From an uncultured Collinsella sp. (GTDB lineage: Bacteria; Actinomycetota; Coriobacteriia; Coriobacteriales; Coriobacteriaceae), in contig CAAEOE010000077.1 of assembly GCA_900757505.1 (NCBI GenBank), positions 1-18,658 of the forward strand: a stretch of DNA of 18,658 bases, read 5' to 3'. The position numbers and the translations under genes were made by a program. Positions 1-7,132 of this stretch are shown here, in pieces (the stretch's first letter is position 1; each line of letters opens with the position of its first letter). The notes under the pieces were generated by a model. That model did not search any database and was not told the origin of the DNA. It worked only from the letters and a program-made list of their open reading frames with translations.

Positions 1-813
1 AACCAGTTCAACCTGGTCGGCAACACGGTGAACAATGGGACTACCGGCGGCGTCGAGGGAGGCGCGTCCGGCGGAGGCTCCACAGGCACCGCTTCTGCGA
101 CCGTCCAGGCGGCTGTCACCAAGGACGCCAAGGACTGGACGCTGGATGAGCAGAAGGCCGTGGCAGAGGACATCGCCGCGAAGGGCGAGGCGTCGCCCGC
201 GTACGCGAAAGCTAAGGTTGCGATGGACGCAGGGACGAAGTTCTCCGTCAAGTTGACCAATGGTAAGACGATGGAGTACCGCATTGTCGGCATCAACCAC
301 GATGACCTCGCGGACGGCTCGGGTAAGGCGGGGCTTACGTTCGAGGCGGCCAAAGATGCCCTAGACCAGCAGCGAATGAACGCCACCAACGCGAATGCCG
401 GCGGCTGGGAGAAGTCCGAGCTGCGCGACCGTCTCAATACCGGAGACCTCTGGGCGCTTTTACCCTCCGAACTCCAGTCCAAGGTGAAATCCGTCACGAA
501 GATGACCGATAACAAGGGCGGCGGCACCCCATCGGCGACGACCGACAAGGTCTTCCTGGTCTCGACGACCGAAGTCTACGGAAACTTCTGGTCCAATGAC
601 CACCTCCAGTCCGACGGCACCCAGTACGAGTATTACGCCTCCAAGGGCGTAACATTGCGGAACTATTCCGGCGCTGCGTCGGGCTATAGTTGCTGGACTC
701 GCTCCGCGAGCACGGGCTACTCCATATCATTCCATTATGTCCAGTGGAACGGTGACTGTGGCGACGCTAACGCGTCGGGCAACCTCTGGCTGTTCCCCGC
801 TTGGTGCTTCTAG
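1..813 (+). CDS. Surface-type protein with DUF6273-like C-terminal domain (5' end outside window)
   Basis: The reading frame is open from base 1 to the TAG at 811-813, so this is the last 270 codons of a longer gene. A GTG at 28 could start a shorter reading, but nothing upstream looks like a ribosome binding site and the frame continues through it. The visible part has a Gly/Ser/Thr-rich linker (about residues 13-33), a mixed region with two Asp/Lys-rich helices, then a domain from about residue 85 to the end. That domain has the pattern of DUF6273: YRIVG near its start, GGWEKSELRDRLN, a middle VFLVSTTEVYG, then CWTRSAS and a final FPAWCF. Such domains usually sit at the C-terminus of secreted or cell-wall proteins and have a C-type-lectin-like flavour; the ligand is unknown. 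No signal peptide or anchor can be judged because the N-terminus is missing. The family call is from memory of the motif pattern and is moderately sure. Confidence 0.6.
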   Translation, partial: NQFNLVGNTVNNGTTGGVEGGASGGGSTGTASATVQAAVTKDAKDWTLDEQKAVAEDIAAKGEASPAYAKAKVAMDAGTKFSVKLTNGKTMEYRIVGINHDDLADGSGKAGLTFEAAKDALDQQRMNATNANAGGWEKSELRDRLNTGDLWALLPSELQSKVKSVTKMTDNKGGGTPSATTDKVFLVSTTEVYGNFWSNDHLQSDGTQYEYYASKGVTLRNYSGAASGYSCWTRSASTGYSISFHYVQWNGDCGDANASGNLWLFPAWCF

Positions 814-853
814 GTCGGCCTTTTGCTTCTAGACTCATCCGTATCTAACATAT

Positions 854-884
854 AGCCCCTGCACCCTGCAGGGGCTTTTCTTTT
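854..884 (+). terminator. Intrinsic terminator of the DUF6273-like gene
   Basis: A perfect 10-bp stem (AGCCCCTGCA at 854-863 pairing with TGCAGGGGCT at 867-876) with a CCC loop is followed by TTTTCTTTT. It starts 41 nt after the stop codon of the upstream gene and is oriented to stop plus-strand transcription. Confidence 0.92.
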
Positions 885-1076
885 GTCGATTGCTCGAACA
901 ATTTGAGGTTAATGGCAAGGTGGTCAGTTTGAGGAAAAATGGGACCATACAGCGGCTCTCAGAGCGCCCGCAGCACTCCCCCGCCATTACCTCTGCGGCG
1001 TCCTCGTATAGAGCCCATCCCGTTTGGCATATCGTTGCAATCGCCCACTTGTCCACCGGTCAAGTGAACTACTGGA

Positions 1077-1144
1077 ATAAATACAGCGACACGCTTGTCC
1101 GTTACAGTCGCTATATCTGTGTAAATCGCCGCGATAAATACAGC
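1077..1144. repeat. Direct repeat ATAAATACAGC, two copies
   Basis: The 11-mer ATAAATACAGC occurs at 1077-1087 and again at 1134-1144, 57 bp apart. Each copy overlaps the left arm of an inverted repeat (1081-1116 and 1138-1160), so the region looks like two diverged copies of one AT-rich module. Function unknown; operator, recombination arm site or remnant are all possible. Confidence 0.6.
1081..1116. repeat. Imperfect inverted repeat, 9 of 10 bp
   Basis: ATACAGCGAC at 1081-1090 pairs with GTCGCTATAT at 1107-1116 with a single mismatch, separated by 16 nt. No run of T follows on either strand, so it is not a standard terminator. Confidence 0.55.
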
Positions 1145-1160
1145 CTGTACTCGGCTGTAT
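1138..1160. repeat. Perfect 8-bp inverted repeat
   Basis: ATACAGCC at 1138-1145 and GGCTGTAT at 1153-1160 are perfect reverse complements around the 7-nt spacer TGTACTC. It shares its left-arm sequence ATACAGC with the repeat at 1081. The form suits a protein-binding dyad better than a terminator because no T-run follows. Confidence 0.6.
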
Positions 1161-1274
1161 ACCAGCTACGCGTATGTAGATTCGTATCGCGTTAATAAAT
1201 CGGCTCAAGCGTGTGCAAAACGCGCAAGTAGCCGCAAAAGGCGATTATCTCGCAGGTAGATTTTTAGCACCCTG

Positions 1275-1304
1275 TTGCTTAATCAAAATTAAGCAATTGC
1301 TTAA
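1275..1304. repeat. Nested TTGCTTAA dyads: 9-bp stem plus 16-bp palindrome
   Basis: TTGCTTAAT (1275-1283) and ATTAAGCAA (1288-1296) form a perfect inverted repeat around CAAA. The second arm is also the left half of a perfect 16-bp palindrome, TTAAGCAATTGCTTAA (1289-1304). The half-site therefore occurs three times in alternating orientation within 30 bp, just past the tRNA-Pro terminator. It resembles a cooperative operator, but there is no obvious promoter or gene for it to control. Confidence 0.7.
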
Positions 1305-1337
1305 AACAAAAAAGGTCAGGCACTAGGTGCCTGACCT
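1303..1337 (-). terminator. Intrinsic terminator of tRNA-Pro
   Basis: An 11-bp perfect stem (1313-1323 with 1327-1337) closes a 3-nt loop. On the minus strand it is followed by TTTTTTGTTTT. It begins 9 nt beyond the encoded CCA of the tRNA and is well placed to end its transcript. There is no T-run on the plus side, so it acts in one direction only. Confidence 0.92.
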
Positions 1338-1346
1338 GCAAACTTC

Positions 1347-1423
<77 letters not shown>

Positions 1424-1465
1424 AAGCTTTTGTTTGTTGCTCTACTCTCGCTCGCAACAGGGAGT

Positions 1466-1495
1466 ATATTAACCCGAAAGTTTGCCCTTGTGCAA
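1466..1495 (-). promoter_or_regulatory. Probable sigma70 promoter of tRNA-Pro
   Basis: On the minus strand, TTGCAC (1490-1495) and TAATAT (1466-1471) are separated by 18 bp, about 43 nt upstream of the tRNA 5' end. An overlapping TATACT is an alternative -10 box. The site lies in the only AT-rich patch between coaBC and the tRNA. The tRNA may also be reached by read-through from coaBC, since no terminator is seen between them. Confidence 0.5.
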
Positions 1496-1503
1496 GAACT
1501 TTT

Positions 1504-2715
1504 TTACAAATTTTGAAGCAAGTCAAAAATTGTATCTGCGAGCTGGGGTTTTGTGAGTACGGGAAGTTCATGCGTACCCGTTGTGCTCACGATCCAGGCC
1601 TTGTTGGTATCGGTTCCAAAGCCCGAATCGGCGCGCGAGACATCGTTGGCGATAATGGCATCGCAACCCTTGCGGGTCAATTTACGCTCGGCGTACTCGA
1701 CGACGTTATCGGTCTCGGCCGCAAAGCCGATCACGCATCGCTCGCCCTTCTGACGCGAAAGCTCGGCTAAGATGTCAACGGTCTCGACGAGCTCGATTCG
1801 ATCCAGGCGCTCGTTAGCCTTTTTGAGCTTATGGTCGGCAGGGGCCGCCGGGGTATAGTCGGCGACGGCAGCCGCACAAATTGCCGCATCGGCCGTCTGG
1901 AAGGCGCTCAGCGCCGCCTGGAGCATTTCCGCGGCGGTCTGTACGCGCACGCACTTCACACCGCGGGGAACGTCGAGCGATGTTGGTCCCAGCACAAGCG
2001 TGACGGCGGCACCGCGGCGTGCGGCCTCCCCCGCCAGAGCAATACCCATCTTGCCCGATGAGCGGTTGCCGATAAAACGCACGGGGTCGATCGGCTCGTG
2101 CGTGGGGCCGGCGGTGATCACGATGCGCTTGTCCGCAAGGTCCTGAGGAGCGGGGTCGAGCACCTCGCAGACGGCCTCGACGATGTCTTCGGGCTCGCTC
2201 ATGCGTCCCGTGTCCACATCGCCGCAGGCAAGGTAGCCGCTACCCGGACCCACAACGTGGACACCGCGCTCGCGCAGCGTGGCCATGTTGGCCTGGGTGG
2301 CCGGTGCCTTCCACATGCCATTGTTCATGGCCGGCGCGATAATAATGGGGCGCGGCGTGGCAAGCAGCGTGGTGGAGATGAGGTCGTCGGCGATGCCATT
2401 GGCCATCTTGGCGATGATGTTGGCCGTCGCGGGCGCCACGACCACCAAGTCGGGCTCCTGTGCCAGCGAGATATGATGGATGGGATCGGAGGGGTCGTCG
2501 AACAAGCCCACAGCGACCGGCTCGCTCGTAAGCGCGCGGAAGGTGAGCGGCCCCACGAACTCCGTGGCATGCTCGCTCATGACGACCTTGACGCGCGCGC
2601 CGCGCTTTTGCAGCAGGCGCACGATATTGCACGACTTATAGGCGGCGATCCCGCCGGTAATGCCCAGCAGGATCGTTTTTCCCTCAAGTTGCATTGAATT
2701 GTTGGGTGCCGCCAT
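1504..2715 (-). CDS. coaBC: Bifunctional phosphopantothenoylcysteine decarboxylase / phosphopantothenate-cysteine ligase
   Basis: CoaBC joins cysteine to 4'-phosphopantothenate (CoaB) and decarboxylates the product to 4'-phosphopantetheine (CoaC, FMN-dependent), two steps of coenzyme A synthesis in the cytosol. At 403 aa it has the usual full length. The N-terminal flavoprotein half shows the active-site His in IHHIS (H81), the PAMN substrate motif (N131 within APAMNNGMW) and the catalytic Cys in GYLACG (C164). The C-terminal ligase half starts near residue 195, with TAGPTHEPIDPVRF, NRSSGKMG (217-224), AAVADY and KLKK. The start at 2715 has AAGGAAG about 10 nt upstream, and Met8 is an alternative. 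It follows the zinc-ribbon gene by 3 nt and is the last protein gene of the co-directional block. Confidence 0.96.
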   Translation of the reverse strand: MAAPNNSMQLEGKTILLGITGGIAAYKSCNIVRLLQKRGARVKVVMSEHATEFVGPLTFRALTSEPVAVGLFDDPSDPIHHISLAQEPDLVVVAPATANIIAKMANGIADDLISTTLLATPRPIIIAPAMNNGMWKAPATQANMATLRERGVHVVGPGSGYLACGDVDTGRMSEPEDIVEAVCEVLDPAPQDLADKRIVITAGPTHEPIDPVRFIGNRSSGKMGIALAGEAARRGAAVTLVLGPTSLDVPRGVKCVRVQTAAEMLQAALSAFQTADAAICAAAVADYTPAAPADHKLKKANERLDRIELVETVDILAELSRQKGERCVIGFAAETDNVVEYAERKLTRKGCDAIIANDVSRADSGFGTDTNKAWIVSTTGTHELPVLTKPQLADTIFDLLQNL

Positions 2716-2718
2716 CGT

Positions 2719-3438
2719 TTAAGCTTCCTTGCTCGGGAGCACCAGGAGGCGGTGGCAGTACGGGCAGTGCGTAATCTCGCTACCGTCGTGGTTAAGGTCG
2801 CTCATGGACGATGCCTGCAGCGCGGTGTGGCAGACCGTGGGGATGTTGCCCTGGATGGTCTCGACGGCCAGGCCGCGGAACTGCTTGAGGAGGCGCTCGT
2901 AGTCGATGAGCACGTCGGCCGGCAGCGTGGCAGCAAGCGCGGTGCGCTCCTTCGCGGCGGCGTCAATCTGAGCCTGCAGGTCGGCAGCCTTGGCACGGGC
3001 GGCCTTGGTGTCGGCCTTCACGCCCTCCTCGAACTTGGCGATGATGGCCTGTGCACGAGCCTCGCGGTCGAGCGCCTCCTTATGGGCGATGACGACGTCC
3101 TTGCGGGTGTGCTCAATCTTGTCCAGACGCTTGGCCAGGGTGGCGAGTTCATTCTCCAGATCCTGAACCTCGCGGTAGTCGGAGCCGTCGACGTGGCGCT
3201 TCTTGGCAGCCTCGATGGCGTTGTTGGTCTGAATCTCGGTGGTGTTGAGATCGTCGAGCTCAATGTCCAGATCCTTGCGCTGGGCGTAGAGCTTGGTCAT
3301 CTCGGACTTGAGCTTTACATAGGTCTTGCGCTTGGAAGCGAGCTCCTTGAGCTCCGGCATATTGGCAAGTTCGCTCTTGTTGCGGGCGAGCTCCAAATCG
3401 ATCTGTTGCAGCTTGAGTAGCGTAGCGCCGGCGCTCAT
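2719..3438 (-). CDS. Coiled-coil zinc-ribbon protein (DUF164 / CT398-like)
   Basis: This 239-aa protein is mostly a long charged coiled coil (about residues 8-180, rich in Lys, Glu, Ala and Asp) followed by a small C-terminal zinc ribbon. That is the layout of the C4-type zinc-ribbon family described as putative nucleic-acid-binding; its exact role is not established. The second knuckle is normal (CPYC, 225-228). The first is VCH, with only C203 where the family normally has CxxC; position 200 is Pro. The start at 3438 is chosen because GGAGAG lies 8 nt upstream and the ATG overlaps the stop of the Nif3-like gene as ATGA. A longer reading to 3474 would run deeper into that gene with no ribosome binding site. 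The neighbour supports the call, since zinc-ribbon proteins of this type commonly sit beside nif3 homologues. Confidence 0.85.
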   Translation of the reverse strand: MSAGATLLKLQQIDLELARNKSELANMPELKELASKRKTYVKLKSEMTKLYAQRKDLDIELDDLNTTEIQTNNAIEAAKKRHVDGSDYREVQDLENELATLAKRLDKIEHTRKDVVIAHKEALDREARAQAIIAKFEEGVKADTKAARAKAADLQAQIDAAAKERTALAATLPADVLIDYERLLKQFRGLAVETIQGNIPTVCHTALQASSMSDLNHDGSEITHCPYCHRLLVLPSKEA

Positions 3439-4244
3439 AAGTTCTCTCCTTTTGTCACAGTCCACCATTGGCAAGGGTTCAGTATTTTAATCGCATGACG
3501 GGGGTCGACCCCGGCGTCAACTGCAGAGTTCATCAATATATCAACGAACGGCTCCTCAGAGCGGTCGTGGCCGAGCAAGATCACCGGCAGCCTGCGTAAA
3601 GCGAGGTCTTGCGCCACGTGGTAGCCCGCCTCGCCCGTCACGACAACGTCCGCGCCCGCGGCGATGGCGAGCTCTCCAAAGTCGCCTAGGGAGCCGCCCA
3701 AAATAGCGACGGTTCGGCACGGGTGATCTGCCTCGCCCCACACACGCGGGTCGCTTCCGAAGGCCGTGGCAGCACGGGTGGCTAGATCGCGCAGCGTGCA
3801 CGGGTCGTTGAGCGTTGCAAGCGCGCCCAGGCCGGTTGCCTCGGGGTCGTCTACGTGCTCCAGTGAGCTCACGGGTGCGGCACCCAGCAGCTCGCTCAGG
3901 CAGGTGCGCGCTTCGTGCGAGCGGTCCAGATTGGTGTGGAGCGAGATAATGCTCACGCCGCAGCGGGCGGCCTTATAGAGCGCCGCACTGCACTGGGGAC
4001 GCGTGGCATCCGCCGGACAAAAGGCCTCGGGCACCTTGATGTATATGGGATGATGCGTCAGCAGCACGTTGGCACCGGCCTCCTGGGCGCGGTGCACATT
4101 AGCTTCGGTCGCATCGAGCGCGCAGGCAACGCCGGTGATCTCTGCAGCGGGATCTCCCACAGATAGCCCAACATGATCCCAGCCCTCGGCGTCCGCCTTG
4201 GGGTAGCGCGCCAGCAGCGCACGTTCAAGCTCGGCGACGATCAT
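3435..4244 (-). CDS. Nif3-like dinuclear metal center protein (DUF34 / YqfO family)
   Basis: The 269-aa protein belongs to the Nif3/DUF34 family, which forms toroidal hexamers with a two-metal site. Family members have been linked to GTP cyclohydrolase-like and metal-handling roles, but the physiological reaction is unsettled. Likely metal ligands are visible: HH in LLTHHPIY (H64, H65), D107 in SLHTNLD, and H226 and E230 in LGHDRSEE. Also typical are WDHVGLSVGD near the N-terminus and VVTGEAGYH. It is the short form without the inserted PII-like domain found in some Firmicute members. The start overlaps the stop of the cysteine desulfurase gene by 4 nt (ATGA), and its own stop overlaps the zinc-ribbon start the same way, so all three are probably translationally coupled. 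Confidence 0.93.
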   Translation of the reverse strand: MIVAELERALLARYPKADAEGWDHVGLSVGDPAAEITGVACALDATEANVHRAQEAGANVLLTHHPIYIKVPEAFCPADATRPQCSAALYKAARCGVSIISLHTNLDRSHEARTCLSELLGAAPVSSLEHVDDPEATGLGALATLNDPCTLRDLATRAATAFGSDPRVWGEADHPCRTVAILGGSLGDFGELAIAAGADVVVTGEAGYHVAQDLALRRLPVILLGHDRSEEPFVDILMNSAVDAGVDPRHAIKILNPCQWWTVTKGENL

Positions 4245-5419
4245 GCGGCACCCACGATCGAGAGCAGCGTCTGGGCAAACTCGTCCAGATCGTCGGGATT
4301 CACGCGGTCATCAAAGGAAATGCGCAGTGCGCCCAATGCCTGCTCGCGACCGATGCCCATCGCGCTTAAAACATGGCTCGGGTCCATGCTGCCGCTCGAG
4401 CAGGCAGAACCGGCCGATACCTCAAAGCCGGCGGCGTCGAGCTTGATGATGAGCTCCTCGGAGTCCATGCCGTCGACGTAGATGGAAACCATGCCCGGCA
4501 GACGATCGGCCTGTGCGTAGTCGCCCATGGTGGCATGAATACGCGGATGAGCCGTAAGCGTGGCGTAGAGCTTGTCGGAAAGAGCTTGCAGCGTCGTACG
4601 CTCCTGGTCCACGCGGGGCGCCAACGTGCGGGCGGCGGCGGCAAAGGCCAACTGCGTGCGCAGGTCCTGCGTGCCCGCGCGACGTCCGGCTTCCTGTCCG
4701 CCGCCAAAGATGCGCGGGCGCAGCGGCGTGCGGCTCTTAAGGTAGAGCGCGCCGGATGCCACGGGGCCACCGATCTTGTGCGCGGCAACGGTCATGGCGT
4801 CAACTCCCAGCTCGGTGACATCGAGCGGAATGTGCAGATACCCCTGGATGGCATCGGTGTGGAACAAGGCGCCGGCGGCGTGTGCGGCGGCGGCCAGCTC
4901 GCGGATGGGCTGCACCACGCCGGTCTCGTTGTTGGCAACCATGATGCTCACGAGCGCGACGTCGTCGCCGAGCAGCTCGTTGAGCGCGGCAGGCTCAATG
5001 TAGCCCATGCGGCAGGGCTGCACCAGGTCGACGGTAAAGCCGGCGGCGCGCAGCAGCGGCAGGTTGTCCAGAATCGAATCGTGCTCGATGGCCGAAACGA
5101 TTACGCGATCGCGCTTACGATCGCGCTGACGAGCGCCCTCGGCAAGACCGAGCAGCGCCAGCTGGTTGGCCTCGGTGCCGCCGTTGGTAAGGATGATCTC
5201 GGACGGGCGAACGCGTGCGCCAAAGCTGCGGGCGATATCGCGACGGGCGACTTCCAGGCGTGCGGCGGCCTTGCGGCCAAGCGAGTGCAGCGAGTTGGGG
5301 TTGACGCCGGCAAGCTCGCTGTCGTCGTACTCACGCTGCGCAAGGCGCGCCTCGGCGCGCATGGGCGTCGAGGCGGCGTAGTCAAGATTCACGGGTATGC
5401 GGTTTTGACCTGCGGTCAT
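4241..5419 (-). CDS. Cysteine desulfurase, NifS/IscS class
   Basis: This PLP enzyme removes sulfur from cysteine as an enzyme-bound persulfide, for Fe-S clusters or tRNA thiolation. The 392-aa length is normal. Visible features are NLDYAASTP at the N-terminus, NGGTEANQLAL (79-89), H113 in the PLP-stacking position, D189 and Q192 in FHTDAIQG, the Schiff-base lysine K215 in AAHKIGGP, AGRRAGTQ (244-251), and the persulfide cysteine C340 in GSACSSGSMDPSHVL. That motif and its flexible loop fit the IscS/NifS group rather than SufS. No scaffold gene (iscU, sufU) is in the window, so the sulfur acceptor cannot be named. AGGAGG lies about 12 nt before the ATG, inside the last codons of rpe. Confidence 0.94.
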   Translation of the reverse strand: MTAGQNRIPVNLDYAASTPMRAEARLAQREYDDSELAGVNPNSLHSLGRKAAARLEVARRDIARSFGARVRPSEIILTNGGTEANQLALLGLAEGARQRDRKRDRVIVSAIEHDSILDNLPLLRAAGFTVDLVQPCRMGYIEPAALNELLGDDVALVSIMVANNETGVVQPIRELAAAAHAAGALFHTDAIQGYLHIPLDVTELGVDAMTVAAHKIGGPVASGALYLKSRTPLRPRIFGGGQEAGRRAGTQDLRTQLAFAAAARTLAPRVDQERTTLQALSDKLYATLTAHPRIHATMGDYAQADRLPGMVSIYVDGMDSEELIIKLDAAGFEVSAGSACSSGSMDPSHVLSAMGIGREQALGALRISFDDRVNPDDLDEFAQTLLSIVGAA

Positions 5420-5425
5420 AAGGGT

Positions 5426-6097
5426 TTATGCCTCCTGTGCAGCCTCGTTGCCCAGCTTCTGCAGCAGCGCAACCTCGGCGGCGGGATCTTCGGACTTAAA
5501 TACGGCGGAGCCGGCCACCAGGACATTTGCGCCGGCCTTGACGACCTCGGCGATGTTTTTGGAAGAGATGCCGCCGTCGACCTCGATCATGGGCGACACG
5601 CCGTGGCGCTCGCACATGGCCTTGAGCTCGTGGAGCTTTGCGATGGTGCCCGGGATAAAGCTCTGGCCGCCAAAGCCGGGGTTCACGCTCATGAGCAGCA
5701 CCATATCGACGACGTCGATGATGCTCTCGAGCACGCACACGGGGGTGGCGGGGTTGAGCACCACGCCGGCCTTGACGCCGCGATGCTGCAGATGGGTAAG
5801 CGTGCGGTGCAGGTGCGTGGAAGCCTCGTAGTGGACGGTGATCATATCGGCACCGGCGTCGGCGTACCAATCGACCGTCTCGTCGGGGTTCGACACCATG
5901 AGGTGCGCGTCGACCGGTACATCGGTGGAGCGCTTGACGGCCTTGAGGATATCGACGCCAAAGGTGAGGTTGCCGGTAAAGTGACCGTCCATGACGTCAA
6001 AGTGCACGTAGTCGGCGCCGGCGATCTTGTCGAGCTCGCCCTTGAGGTTGGCCATGTCGGCCGAAAGGACGGACGGAGCGATTTTGATGGAACCCAT
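5426..6097 (-). CDS. rpe: Ribulose-phosphate 3-epimerase
   Basis: Rpe interconverts D-ribulose 5-phosphate and D-xylulose 5-phosphate in the non-oxidative pentose phosphate pathway. The 223-aa TIM barrel is complete. It begins IAPSVLSADMANL, has HFDVMDG (metal ligands H32 and D34), DAHLMV (H65), VLNPATP, the loop VNPGFGGQSF (138-147), EVDGGIS with the second catalytic acid D174, and the phosphate-binding VAGSAVF. All expected metal and catalytic residues are present. It lies 18 nt downstream of gpsA and 6 nt upstream of the cysteine desulfurase. AGAAAGG precedes the ATG. Confidence 0.97.
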   Translation of the reverse strand: MGSIKIAPSVLSADMANLKGELDKIAGADYVHFDVMDGHFTGNLTFGVDILKAVKRSTDVPVDAHLMVSNPDETVDWYADAGADMITVHYEASTHLHRTLTHLQHRGVKAGVVLNPATPVCVLESIIDVVDMVLLMSVNPGFGGQSFIPGTIAKLHELKAMCERHGVSPMIEVDGGISSKNIAEVVKAGANVLVAGSAVFKSEDPAAEVALLQKLGNEAAQEA

Positions 6098-6115
6098 GGT
6101 AGTAGCCTTTCTGCG

Positions 6116-7123
6116 CTAGTCGTTGAGTCCGTAGAACTCTTGAGAGGGGACGCGGTCGGTAAGGATCTCGAGCGCCCTATCCAAAGTAACACCGTTGTAG
6201 AGCGTTTGCTCCACGGCAAAGGTGAGCGGAATGTCTACGCCCAGTGAACGGGCGAGCTCGCTCACGCTGCGGGCGGCAACGGCGCCCTCTACGACCATAT
6301 GCGTGCGCGTCTGGTACTCGTCGAGCGAAACGCCGTGGGCAAACTCGTAGCCAAAGGTGCGGTTGCGCGAATGCTCGGAGGTGCAGGTGGCAATGAGGTC
6401 ACCCATGCCGGCAAGCCCCATGCAGGTCATGGCCTGGCCGCCGCGGGCGTGCACCAGGCGGCTGATCTCGGCCAGGCCGCGCGTCATGATGAGGGCAAGC
6501 GTGTTGTCGCCCGCGCCCGAGCCAGCGGAAATGCCGCACACGATGGCGATAACGTTCTTCATGGCGCCGCATACCTCGACGCCGGTCATATCCTGCGACA
6601 GGTAGATGCGGAAGGCCGTGGACAGCAGCAGCTTCTTAAAGGTCTCCCCTACCTGCGTATCTTCACTGGCGATGACGGCGGCAGAGAGCCCGCCGCGGCA
6701 AATCTCCTCGGCATGGTTGGGGCCCGAGAGGGCCGCCACGCGCCGCTCGTTGCCGATCTCGCTGGCAATGACCTCGCTCATAAGCAGGCCGGACTCGGGC
6801 TCGATGCCCTTGGTGAGGCACAGGACCGGAGTTTCGACATCGATATACGGCGCTGCCCGATGGCACACGTCGCGCAAGTGCGTGGAGGGAACGGCAAAGA
6901 TGATCGCATCGGCACCGTCGAGCGCCTGGGCAAGCTCGGTCGTTGCTACCACGTTGTCCGGCAGCTCGTATCCCACCAAATAGCGCGGGTTGCGATGCTT
7001 GCCGTTAATGCCGGCGGCCGTCTGCTCGCTATGGGCCCACATGGTCACGCGCTCGGCTCGCGCGGCGGCAAGGCCGGCGACAGCGGTTCCCCAGGAGCCG
7101 GAGCCAATCAGCGCAACATTCAT
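6116..7123 (-). CDS. gpsA: Glycerol-3-phosphate dehydrogenase [NAD(P)+]
   Basis: GpsA reduces dihydroxyacetone phosphate to sn-glycerol 3-phosphate, the backbone of phospholipids. At 335 aa it is full length. The Rossmann motif is GSGSWG (7-12). K105 in CLTKGIE and the conserved K189 in GAMKN are present, along with GDNTLALIMTRGLAEI, GLAGMGDLIATCTS and SRNRTFG. The substrate loop reads SGPNHAEE, where many homologues have SGPSFA; this is a variation within the family. GGAGAG stands just before the ATG. It follows plsY by 9 nt, so the product G3P is made next to the enzyme that acylates it. Confidence 0.97.
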   Translation of the reverse strand: MNVALIGSGSWGTAVAGLAAARAERVTMWAHSEQTAAGINGKHRNPRYLVGYELPDNVVATTELAQALDGADAIIFAVPSTHLRDVCHRAAPYIDVETPVLCLTKGIEPESGLLMSEVIASEIGNERRVAALSGPNHAEEICRGGLSAAVIASEDTQVGETFKKLLLSTAFRIYLSQDMTGVEVCGAMKNVIAIVCGISAGSGAGDNTLALIMTRGLAEISRLVHARGGQAMTCMGLAGMGDLIATCTSEHSRNRTFGYEFAHGVSLDEYQTRTHMVVEGAVAARSVSELARSLGVDIPLTFAVEQTLYNGVTLDRALEILTDRVPSQEFYGLND

Positions 7124-7132
7124 GACTCTCTC

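Larger units (their letters stand above)
885..1302. other. Non-coding convergent intergenic region with dyad elements
   Basis: No convincing gene is seen on either strand. The open frames here (about 100 aa on plus, 70-73 aa on minus) lack ribosome binding sites and recognisable motifs, and one begins in the tail of the terminator. The right half (about 1070-1310) is more AT-rich than the rest of the window. It carries a repeated ATAAATACAGC motif, two inverted repeats and a TTGCTTAA palindrome, listed separately. Both flanking genes point into this region, so it need not contain a promoter for either of them. Confidence 0.6.

Noticed and set aside
890..1195. 101-codon plus-strand open frame in the intergenic region
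   Set aside because: It begins just after the terminator T-run, has no ribosome binding site and no motif, and its 3' half is the AT-rich dyad region. A remnant is possible but not supportable.
4373..6247. Long plus-strand open frame of 624 codons antisense to the cysteine desulfurase and rpe genes
   Set aside because: It lies opposite two genes with full motif support, is rich in Gly/Val/His/Gln as expected for an antisense frame of high-GC genes, and has no recognisable domain.
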